Both the position numbers and the translations under genes were made by a program. A stretch of DNA of 12,788 nucleotides, taken from assembly GCA_947474875.1 (NCBI GenBank), contig CANJKY010000026.1, forward strand, positions 1 to 12,788. The letters run 5' to 3'. This DNA is from Gemmataceae bacterium (GTDB lineage Bacteria > Planctomycetota > Planctomycetia > Gemmatales > Gemmataceae). The notes under the pieces are model-generated. The model was not told the origin of the DNA. It made no database searches and saw only the letters and a program-made list of their open reading frames with translations. Positions 6,738 to 12,788 of this stretch are shown piece after piece (the stretch's first letter is position 1; every line of letters starts with the position of its first letter).

Positions 6738-9695
6738 ATGATTGCCAAGAGTGCCCGCTGGCTGACGCTCGCCGGACTGTCGACCCTCGCCCTCGCTCCG
6801 TTGGATGGGCCGGCCGCCGACCCGCCACCCCGGGACGTCACGCCGGCGTCGCTGCAAACGGCGTTCGAGAAGTCCGTGCGGCCGTTCCTGGAAGCGCACT
6901 GCAACTCGTGCCACGGCGGGAAGAAGCCGAAGGGCGACCTCGACCTGACCCCGTTCACCAGCGTGGAGTCGGTCGCCAAGGACCACAAGCGGTGGGCGCT
7001 GGTGTTGGAGCGGCTGAAGGCGGGCGACATGCCGCCGGAGACGGCCAAGAGCCAGCCGACGAAGCAGCTCCGCCAGGAGGTGATCGTGTGGGCGGAGGCG
7101 GTGCGGTCGGCCGAAGGCGAGAAGCACGCCGGCGACCCCGGCCCGGTGCCCGCCCGCCGGCTGAGCAACGCCGAGTACGACCACACCATCCGCGACCTGA
7201 CCGGCGTGGACATCCGCCCGACAAAGGACTTTCCAGTGGACCCGGCGAACGAGGCCGGGTTCGACAACTCGGCCGAGTCGCTCGCCACCTCGCCGGCGTT
7301 GGTGAAGAAGTACCTGGAGGCGGCCCGCAAGGTGGCCGACCACCTCGCCCTCACCGCGGACGGGTTCGAGTTCGCCCCGCACCCGGTGATCGCCGACACC
7401 GACCGCGACAAGTTCTGCGTCAACCGCATCGTCGGGTTCTACAAGCGGCAGCCGACGAGCTATGCCGACTACTTCCTGGCCGCGTGGAAGTACAAGAACC
7501 GGCCCGCGGCGGATAAGCCGAACGCGACCCTGGCCGACTTCGCCACGGATGCCAAGATCAGCGCGAAGTACCTGGCCGCCGTGTGGGCGGTGCTGACCGA
7601 CAAGCCGGTGGCGGTGGGACCGGTGGCGGCGTTGCAGCGGCTGTTCGACGGCATCCCGGCCGACGCGAAGCCGGACACCGCGAAGGCCGCGTGCGAGCAG
7701 ATGCAAGATTTCATCACCGACCTCCGGCCGAAGCTGGTGCCGGTGGTGAACAACCTGAAGTCGCCGCGGGTGCAGGACGGCTCACAACCGCTGGTGATCT
7801 GGAAGAACGAGCAGACGGCCGCCAACCACACCAAGTACGCCGCCGGCACCGCACTCAAACTGAAGCAGTGGCGGCTGCCGGCCGATTCGGCGGCGGTGAA
7901 GGCGATGGCGGTTCCCGACACGGCCGACGAACGGAAGAAGTACGAGGCCGCGTGCGAGCGGTTCTGTGCCGTGTTCCCGGATGCGTTCTTCGTGTCCGAG
8001 CGGGGGCGGGTGTTCCAGAACGAGGCCAGCCGCGGGCGGCTGCTGAGCGCCGGCTTCCACAACCAGCAGGGGTACTTCCGCGACGACGGCCCGCTGTGCG
8101 AGCTGCTGCTCGACGCCGCCGGCAAGAAAGAGCTCGACCGCCTCTGGCACGAGTTCGACCTGATGACCGACGCCCCGCAGCGGCAGTACCGCTCGTTCAT
8201 CTGGTACGAGCGGGCGGAATCCGGCTTCATCCGCGACGAGGTGTTCGACCCCTTCCGGGCCGAAGACAAGGACGCCACCTCGGACGCGAAGGTCCGCAAA
8301 CTCGAAGATCTCTATTTGGCGAAGGCGGTGAAGGCCGGGGCGGGCGACACGGCGAAGGCGGCGATCACCGCCTACTTCCGCACCATGAACGCCACGTTCC
8401 GGGCGATCGAGAAGGCCCGCATGGAGGCGGAACCGAAGCACCTGCCGGCGCTGCACCGGTTCGCCGAACGCGCATACCGCCGCCCGCTCACGACCGCTGA
8501 GAGGGACGGCCTGACCGCGTTCTACCGCACCCTCCGTGACAAAGAGGAGTTGGGCCACGAGGACGCCGTCCGAGATTGCGTGGTGAGCGCGCTAGTCTCC
8601 CCGCACTTCCTCTTCCGCGTCGATCTGCCGGGGAAAGGGACCGGCGAGACGGCGCCGCTCTCGGATTACGCCCTGGCCAGTCGCCTGAGCTACTTCCTGT
8701 GGGCGAGCATGCCGGACCGGGAGTTGCTCGACCTCGCGGCGAAGGGCGAGTTGCACAAGCCCGACGTGCTGCTCGCCCAGGCGAAGCGGATGCTCCGCGA
8801 CCCGAAGGCCCTCGGGCTGGCCACCGAGTTCGCCGCCAACTGGCTCGACGTCCGCCGGTTCGAGGAGCACAACGCGGTGGACCGCACCCGCTTCCCGGCG
8901 TTCGACACCGCCCTGCGGCAGGCCATGTTCGAGGAGCCGGTGCGGTTCTTCGCCGACCTCGCCGCCCGCGACGGGTCGGTGCTCGACCTGCTGTACGCCG
9001 ACCACACGTTCGTGAACAAGCCGCTGGCGAAGCACTACCGCATGCCGTTCTCCGGCACGGGGAGCGAGTGGGTGCGGGTGGACGAGGCCGGCCAGTACGG
9101 CCGCGGCGGGCTGCTACCGATGGCCGCATTCCTGACGAAGAACGCCCCCGGCCTGCGGACCAGCCCGGTGAAGCGGGGGTACTGGGTGGCCAAGCGGGTG
9201 CTGGGCGAACACATCCCGGCCCCGCCGCCGGACGTGCCCGAACTGCCGGCCGACGAGTCGAAGAGCGAACGCCCGCTCCGCGAGGCGCTGGCCAGGCACC
9301 GCGAGATCAAGAGCTGCGCCGCCTGCCACCAGCGGTTCGACTCGCTCGGACTGGTGTTCGAGGGGTACGGGCCGGTGGGCGAGAAGCGGACCACGGACCT
9401 CGGCGGCCGGCCGGTCGACGCGACGGCCACCTTCCCCGGCGGCACCGACGGCGTTGGCATCGCCGGCTTGAAGACCTACATCCGTGACCACCGCCAGTTG
9501 GATTTCGTGGACAACCTGTGCCGCAAACTGCTGGCTTACGCCCTCGGCCGCACCCTCCTGCCGTCGGACGAGAAACTGCTCCGCGAGATGAAGGCGAAAC
9601 TGACCGCCAGCGAGTACCGCTTCTCGGTGCTCGTGGAAGCCATCGTCACCAGCCCCCAGTTCCTGACCCACCGCGGCTCCGCCGCTTCCGAGTGA
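6738..9695 (+). CDS. Planctomycete-type c-type cytochrome with DUF1587/1595/1592/1588/1585 domains
   Basis: An exported 985-residue multidomain protein. The frame extends upstream to a TTG at 6648, but the ATG at 6738 begins a proper signal peptide (MIAKSARWLTLAGLSTLALA..., cleavage near GPAA), so I use that start. Domains in order are: a haem c motif CNSCH (55-59) in a planctomycete-cytochrome segment; DUF1587 (about 139-205, RRLSNAEYDHTIRDLTG); an unassigned insert of about 360 residues; DUF1595 (about 570-632, ERAYRRPLT); DUF1592 (about 641-765, LASRLSYFLWASMPD); DUF1588 (about 787-885); and DUF1585 (about 911-981, NLCRKLLAYALGR). A second haem motif CAACH (860-864) sits inside DUF1588. 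The two CXXCH sites suggest electron transfer in the periplasmic or cell-surface compartment, but the substrate of this family is unknown to me. The stop lies seven bases before the DUF1552 gene, its usual type of partner. Confidence 0.96.
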   Translation: MIAKSARWLTLAGLSTLALAPLDGPAADPPPRDVTPASLQTAFEKSVRPFLEAHCNSCHGGKKPKGDLDLTPFTSVESVAKDHKRWALVLERLKAGDMPPETAKSQPTKQLRQEVIVWAEAVRSAEGEKHAGDPGPVPARRLSNAEYDHTIRDLTGVDIRPTKDFPVDPANEAGFDNSAESLATSPALVKKYLEAARKVADHLALTADGFEFAPHPVIADTDRDKFCVNRIVGFYKRQPTSYADYFLAAWKYKNRPAADKPNATLADFATDAKISAKYLAAVWAVLTDKPVAVGPVAALQRLFDGIPADAKPDTAKAACEQMQDFITDLRPKLVPVVNNLKSPRVQDGSQPLVIWKNEQTAANHTKYAAGTALKLKQWRLPADSAAVKAMAVPDTADERKKYEAACERFCAVFPDAFFVSERGRVFQNEASRGRLLSAGFHNQQGYFRDDGPLCELLLDAAGKKELDRLWHEFDLMTDAPQRQYRSFIWYERAESGFIRDEVFDPFRAEDKDATSDAKVRKLEDLYLAKAVKAGAGDTAKAAITAYFRTMNATFRAIEKARMEAEPKHLPALHRFAERAYRRPLTTAERDGLTAFYRTLRDKEELGHEDAVRDCVVSALVSPHFLFRVDLPGKGTGETAPLSDYALASRLSYFLWASMPDRELLDLAAKGELHKPDVLLAQAKRMLRDPKALGLATEFAANWLDVRRFEEHNAVDRTRFPAFDTALRQAMFEEPVRFFADLAARDGSVLDLLYADHTFVNKPLAKHYRMPFSGTGSEWVRVDEAGQYGRGGLLPMAAFLTKNAPGLRTSPVKRGYWVAKRVLGEHIPAPPPDVPELPADESKSERPLREALARHREIKSCAACHQRFDSLGLVFEGYGPVGEKRTTDLGGRPVDATATFPGGTDGVGIAGLKTYIRDHRQLDFVDNLCRKLLAYALGRTLLPSDEKLLREMKAKLTASEYRFSVLVEAIVTSPQFLTHRGSAASE

Positions 9696-9697
9696 GG
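9694..9697 (+). promoter_or_regulatory. Ribosome site overlapping the upstream stop codon
   Basis: GAGG shares two bases with the TGA stop of the cytochrome gene (9693-9695) and lies five bases before the ATG at 9703. This arrangement suggests translational coupling of the two genes. Confidence 0.6.
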
Positions 9698-9702
9698 CCG
9701 AT

Positions 9703-11043
9703 ATGAATCCGAACACCAGTCGGGCCGGTGTTTCCCGCCGCCTGTTCCTCCGCGGCGTGGGCGTCACGGTGGCCCTGCCATGGCTCGAATCGGTGCCGGT
9801 GTGGGGGGCCGACCCCGCGGCCAAGACCGGCACGCCGGCCGAGTCGCCGAAGCGGTTCGCCGCCCTGTTCATGGGGTGCGGGGTAAACCCCGACCACTGG
9901 TGGGCGAAGGGCAGCGGCGCCGATATGGAGCTGGGCAAGAGCCTGGAGCCGCTCGCCAAGCTGACGGCCAAGCTGAACGTGGTGAACGGCCTGTTCAACA
10001 AGTCGGCCACCGGCGTCGGTATCCACCCCGGCCAGACCGGGAACATCCTGTCCGGGGCGTCCCTCCAGAAGGGGGCCGAACTCCGCGGCGGGGTGAGCGT
10101 CGACCAGGTGCTGGCCGACCACTTCAAGGAGCAGACCGAACAGCCCAGCCTGGTGCTCGGGTGCGAGCAGCCGACCACCGGCTACCACGAGACGAACTTC
10201 TCGATGGCGTACAGCTCGCACATCTCGTGGCAGAACGCCACCTCGCCGGTGCCGATGGAGGCGTACCCGTCGCTGGCGTTCGACGCCCTGTTCGACAACC
10301 GCGGCAGTCGCCGCAACCAGAGCGTGCTCGACCGCGTACGGGACGAGGCGGCGGCGTTGAGCGGCAAGGTGAGTGCCGCCGACCGCGTGCGGCTCGACGA
10401 GTACCTGACCAGCGTGCGGGAGGTGGAGAAGCGGGCGCAGGCGGCCCGGTCCCACAAGGACAAGGCGGACGACCGGGCGAAGGGCAAGAGCACGCCGGCG
10501 GTGGCGATGAAGCGGCCGGACGACGGCCTGCCGGAAGACATCCGCGAGCACATGCGGCTCATGTGCGACGTCATCGCCATCGGCTTCCAGACGGACAAGA
10601 CCCGCGTGGCGTCGCTCCTCCTGTGCCGCGACATCTCCGGCCTGTTCTACCCGTTTCTCGGCGTCCGCGACGCCCACCACGGGGCGTCGCACAACGACAA
10701 GTCCGAGGCGTACCACAAGATCACCCGCTTCTACGTCAGCCAGCTCGCCTACCTGGCCGAAAAGCTGGACGCCATGACGGAGGGCGACCGAACGGTGCTG
10801 GACAACTCGTGCGTGCTGTTCGTGAACAGCCTGTGGTCGGGCAGCGCCCACGACTCCAGCAAGGTGCCGCTACTGCTCGCCGGCGGGCTGGGCGGCACCC
10901 TCCAGACCGGCCGGGTGCTCGACTACACCGGCCGCAAGGACGCCGACCGCAAGCTGTGCAGCCTGTACCTGTCAGTGCTGAACAACATGGGAGTAAAACA
11001 GGACAAATTCGGCGACGCCGACGCCCCGCTCGCCGGGCTGTGA
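9703..11043 (+). CDS. Tat-exported DUF1552 family protein
   Basis: A 446-residue protein whose N-terminus, VSRRLFLRGVGVTVALPWLE (residues 10-29), is a twin-arginine signal, so it is probably exported folded. The mature part matches DUF1552 along its length: KRFAALFMGCGVNPDHWW near the start, then VVNGLFNKSATGVGIHPG, a PSLVLGCEQP segment, and a late block with RDAHHGASHN. A charged Lys/Arg-rich stretch (about 245-268) separates the halves. DUF1552 proteins are common in planctomycetes and are often next to DUF1592-type cytochromes; they are reminiscent of the alkaline-phosphatase-like DUF1501 group, but no reaction is established to my knowledge. It is second in an operon with the cytochrome, seven bases downstream, with its ribosome site overlapping the stop codon of that gene. 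The conserved HH (residues 326-327) and other His/Asp residues could bind metal, which is inference only. Confidence 0.96.
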   Translation: MNPNTSRAGVSRRLFLRGVGVTVALPWLESVPVWGADPAAKTGTPAESPKRFAALFMGCGVNPDHWWAKGSGADMELGKSLEPLAKLTAKLNVVNGLFNKSATGVGIHPGQTGNILSGASLQKGAELRGGVSVDQVLADHFKEQTEQPSLVLGCEQPTTGYHETNFSMAYSSHISWQNATSPVPMEAYPSLAFDALFDNRGSRRNQSVLDRVRDEAAALSGKVSAADRVRLDEYLTSVREVEKRAQAARSHKDKADDRAKGKSTPAVAMKRPDDGLPEDIREHMRLMCDVIAIGFQTDKTRVASLLLCRDISGLFYPFLGVRDAHHGASHNDKSEAYHKITRFYVSQLAYLAEKLDAMTEGDRTVLDNSCVLFVNSLWSGSAHDSSKVPLLLAGGLGGTLQTGRVLDYTGRKDADRKLCSLYLSVLNNMGVKQDKFGDADAPLAGL

Positions 11044-11060
11044 TCCCACGGGGTTCCGAA

Positions 11061-11083
11061 GGCGGCGAAAGGCAGACGCCGCC
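11061..11083 (+). terminator. GC hairpin after the DUF1552 gene
   Basis: GGCGGCG (11061-11067) and CGCCGCC (11077-11083) form a perfect 7-bp stem with a nine-base loop, starting 18 bases past the stop codon. No T-tract follows. It is the first of two strong hairpins that probably mark the operon end. Confidence 0.4.
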
Positions 11084-11118
11084 GAAGCTGCCCCGGACGC
11101 CGGCCGGGCAAACTTCCG

Positions 11119-11148
11119 ACGTGAGGTCGTACTAACTCGACCTCACGT
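11119..11148. terminator. 11-bp perfect hairpin, possible bidirectional terminator
   Basis: ACGTGAGGTCG (11119-11129) pairs perfectly with CGACCTCACGT (11138-11148) around the eight-base loop TACTAACT. It lies between the convergent DUF1552 and WD40 genes, where a terminator is expected. There is no T-run on either side, so it may instead act as an mRNA 3' stabiliser or need Rho. Confidence 0.45.
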
Positions 11149-11369
11149 TACGAAAGCTGTCACACACCTGCGGGTCGCACACCCGGGATACCGGCAGGGC
11201 GGTCTGCGGCGGGAGCGACCGGAACGGTGCGCCCCTCCCGGCTCGTCACCCGTCGGACGAGAAACAGACGTGGTTTCGCAGAAAAAGCAGCGTGTGCGGG
11301 GATCGGCCGGTTTGGACGTGTGCCGCTATCAGTCCTCGGTGGCGGAGTGTTTCCACGCGATCACGGCCC

Positions 11370-12395
11370 TTATTTCTTCAGCCCGCCGATGAGGGCGAAC
11401 ACCGACAACTTCCGGTCAGCAGTGGCCGCGTGGTCGGAGGCGCTGGCGGTCAGCAGCCGTGACCCGTCGATCGTGAACCGCACGGCGATCACCCAGAACC
11501 CGACGTCCAGTTCCTTCAGCACGGTCAGCTTGGCCGCGTCCCACACCTCCACCTTGCCGTTCCGCCCGGAGGTGGCCAGCACGTCCCCGGTCTTCCCCCA
11601 GTCCACCGAGTACAACTCCTCACACGACGACTTCGCCTCGCCCAGCTTTTCCCCCGACGCCACGTCCCACACCGCCACCTTCCCGTCCACGTAGGCGGCC
11701 GCCAACTTTGTGCTGTCCGGGCTGAACGCGATCCCTTGCGTCATCGCGCGGTTCAGCGTGTGTAGCACCTTTCCAGTCTTCACGTCGTACAGCTTGGTGG
11801 GGTGGTTGCGGTTGCCCACCGCTAGCGTCTTGCCGTCCGGGCTGAACACCGGGGTGAGGCCGCCCTGGCCGTCCTGTTCCAGCGTGTGCAGCAGCTTGCC
11901 GGTGGCCGTGTCGTACAGCCGCGACTCGGAGAAGCCGTTCGGCATACCCGGCGGGAACACGTTGTACCCGATCGCCAGCGTCTTGCCGTCCGGGCTGAAC
12001 GCGCACGAGCTGCCCGACCCGCCGAACTCGATCTCCGTCGTCTTCTTGCCGGCCACGTCCTCCAGCAGATACTTGGGTGCCTTCTGCTCGACCCACGCCC
12101 GGTACTTGCCGTCCGCCGAGGTCGCCAGGTACATGGGCTTCAGCCCGGTCGGGCTGTCTTTCACGGGCTTGAACTCAACGTCGTCCACCACTTCCACGGA
12201 CCGCGCGTAGTCCACCAGAGTGAGCTGTCCACTCGCCGGGCCGAGTTGCACGGAGGATGCCCGTCGCGCAACCTCCTTCACCAGCCGCAGGTCGGCGGTG
12301 TTGGCGGCGGTGATCGGGGTCACCACCTTCTTCGGGACGGGGGCAGCGAAGGCGGGGAGAACCACGAGCAGGGCGAGGGGGCAGCGACGGAGCAT
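11370..12395 (-). CDS. Secreted WD40 beta-propeller protein
   Basis: A 341-residue protein with a short signal peptide (MLRRCPLALLVVLPAFAA, mature N-terminus PVPKK). The rest is a series of WD40 repeats with recurring FSPDGKTLA motifs: LATSADGKY (about 90), CAFSPDGKTLAIG (about 131), PVFSPDGKTLAVG (about 182), IAFSPDSTKLAAA (about 223), VDWGKTGDVLATS (about 266) and VRFTIDGSRLLTA (about 307). Blade endings such as VAVWDVASGE and VEVWDAAKL fit too. Six or seven blades can be counted, enough for one propeller and nothing else. Such proteins are binding scaffolds; there is no fused kinase or enzyme domain, and the partner is unknown. GAGG (12405-12402 on the minus strand) lies six bases before the ATG. 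It is transcribed alone, convergent with the cytochrome operon and divergent from the MFS gene. Confidence 0.9.
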   Translation of the reverse strand: MLRRCPLALLVVLPAFAAPVPKKVVTPITAANTADLRLVKEVARRASSVQLGPASGQLTLVDYARSVEVVDDVEFKPVKDSPTGLKPMYLATSADGKYRAWVEQKAPKYLLEDVAGKKTTEIEFGGSGSSCAFSPDGKTLAIGYNVFPPGMPNGFSESRLYDTATGKLLHTLEQDGQGGLTPVFSPDGKTLAVGNRNHPTKLYDVKTGKVLHTLNRAMTQGIAFSPDSTKLAAAYVDGKVAVWDVASGEKLGEAKSSCEELYSVDWGKTGDVLATSGRNGKVEVWDAAKLTVLKELDVGFWVIAVRFTIDGSRLLTASASDHAATADRKLSVFALIGGLKK

Positions 12396-12430
12396 GGGTC
12401 GCCTCGGCGTGGGATGAGCGGAGCCTTCGT

Positions 12431-12458
12431 ACTATAACCGTCGGCTCAGGAGTGTGTA
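12431..12458 (-). promoter_or_regulatory. Promoter of the WD40 gene
   Basis: On the minus strand, TACACA (12458-12453, 4 of 6) is followed by a 16-base spacer and TATAGT (12436-12431, 5 of 6). Initiation near 12424 gives a leader of about 29 bases before the ATG at 12395. The inverted repeat GAGCC (12421-12425) / GGCTC (12443-12447) brackets the -10 box and may be an operator. Confidence 0.5.
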
Positions 12459-12489
12459 GCAGGCTGGCGGCTGGTTGTTACTCTCCGTG

Positions 12490-12528
12490 GCCCGTATCGG
12501 GCAGCGACTCCTTTGTCGCCAGAGCGAC
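12490..12528 (+). promoter_or_regulatory. Cluster of alternative small hairpins upstream of the MFS gene
   Basis: GCCCG-TAT-CGGGC (12490-12502) is followed by GCGAC (12504-12508), GTCGC (12515-12519) and GCGAC (12524-12528). The middle arm can pair with either neighbour, so two mutually exclusive 5-bp hairpins are possible. Whether the region is transcribed with the MFS gene is unknown, and no known riboswitch fold is evident. Confidence 0.3.
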
Positions 12529-12541
12529 CGCATCGTTCGCC

Positions 12542-12559
12542 TTCCATCGCCATATGGAA
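12542..12559. repeat. Inverted repeat TTCCAT-6-ATGGAA
   Basis: Perfect 6-base arms (12542-12547 and 12554-12559) surround CGCCAT, about 100 bases before the MFS start. An outer CGTT/AACG pair (12534-12537 and 12558-12561) overlaps the right arm and does not extend the stem cleanly. It is a possible operator. Confidence 0.3.
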
Positions 12560-12662
12560 CGGGCTGGTCCAGCTGCGAGTGAACGCCGCCACGCTGGGCC
12601 ACACCGCCCGCCCTCAATCGGCCCGAGTTGTAGGATTCGCGAAACACCCGTTGGGCCGATCC

Positions 12663-12788
12663 GTGGTCACCGCCCACACCGACCCGACCGAGCCGGCCCG
12701 CCCGACGCGGGCGAGGTTCGTCCTCGCCCTCTGGCTGTGCGGGCTCACTGCCATCCTCTACCTCGACCGCGTCTGCATGTCTCAGGCG
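12663..12788 (+). CDS. MFS transporter, N-terminal fragment (3' truncated by window)
   Basis: The frame is open to the window edge, giving 42 codons from a GTG at 12663. After a short polar leader rich in Thr, Pro and Arg comes a hydrophobic helix (FVLALWLCGLTAILYL). It ends in DRVCMSQA, the YLDRxxxSxA signature at the end of the first transmembrane helix in anion:cation symporter and sugar-phosphate-type MFS proteins. An inner-membrane transporter is therefore likely, with substrate unknown. The start is uncertain: an in-frame TTG lies at 12651 and another GTG at 12579, and the frame has no stop for at least 150 bases upstream. GGG (12653-12655) is the nearest ribosome-site-like sequence to the chosen start. 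There is no ATG in frame before the hydrophobic helix. Confidence 0.7.
   Translation, partial: MVTAHTDPTEPARPTRARFVLALWLCGLTAILYLDRVCMSQA

Larger units (their letters stand above)
11044..11369. other. Convergent intergenic region, no gene seen
   Basis: These 326 bases separate the ends of the DUF1552 gene and the WD40 gene. They hold the hairpins at 11061-11083 and 11119-11148, and a weaker one, CGGGT-CGCAC-ACCCG (11171-11185). Beyond that I see no supported gene, RNA or repeat. The open frame crossing 11227 continues as antisense to the WD40 gene and has no sign of coding. Confidence 0.6.

Noticed and set aside
6495..7706. Minus-strand frame of 403 codons opposite the cytochrome gene
   Set aside because: It is antisense to the signal peptide, first haem motif and DUF1587 of a clearly real gene, and its product is Arg/Gly/Val-rich with no domain.
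9646..10851. Minus-strand frame of 401 codons opposite the DUF1552 gene
   Set aside because: It is antisense to a recognised family protein, and its composition is dominated by Arg, Val, His and Leu as expected for the reverse strand.
9780..11135. Plus-strand frame of 451 codons overlapping the DUF1552 gene in another phase
   Set aside because: The product is Arg/Gly/Pro/Ala low-complexity and is a frame-shifted shadow of the DUF1552 gene, which has a Tat signal and family motifs.

Overview
The window is GC-rich bacterial chromosome, and its gene content points to a planctomycete, probably near Gemmataceae. The main evidence is an adjacent pair of planctomycete-type genes: a large c-type cytochrome carrying the DUF1587/DUF1595/DUF1592/DUF1588/DUF1585 series, followed by a Tat-exported DUF1552 protein. 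Supporting signs are a DUF1570-like secreted protein, a secreted WD40 protein whose mature N-terminus begins with a PVPKK-type segment, and many exported proteins of unknown function. This is inferred from protein families; there is no rRNA or other marker gene.

Layout. (1) Bases 1-3319, minus strand: two genes for exported proteins. The upstream one (1874-3319) is a helical protein I do not recognise. The downstream one (1-1782) runs off the window and looks like a DUF1570 peptidase relative that has lost its zinc ligands. The 91-base gap between them holds a good sigma70-type promoter with an inverted repeat in its spacer. (2) Bases 3593-3667, plus strand: a complete tRNA-Pro(GGG) with its own promoter, followed by small hairpins and a 373-base gap with no convincing gene. 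(3) Bases 4041-6488, minus strand: DNA topoisomerase III with two C-terminal zinc modules. (4) Bases 6738-11043, plus strand: the DUF1592-type cytochrome and DUF1552 genes, 7 bases apart and probably translationally coupled. (5) Bases 11370-12395, minus strand: a secreted WD40 beta-propeller protein. (6) Base 12663 to the right edge, plus strand: the first 42 codons of a probable MFS transporter.

How the genes relate. The cytochrome/DUF1552 pair is the clearest functional unit: one exported multidomain protein with two haem c motifs, probably Sec-dependent, and one partner with a twin-arginine signal. The biochemical role of such pairs is not established to my knowledge. The two leftmost genes form a second probable unit. 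Topoisomerase III and the tRNA are housekeeping genes. I see no CRISPR array, intact insertion sequence, phage gene or defence system. The most unusual items are the pseudo-peptidase, the unassigned insert in the cytochrome, and several ordered repeats in leader regions.
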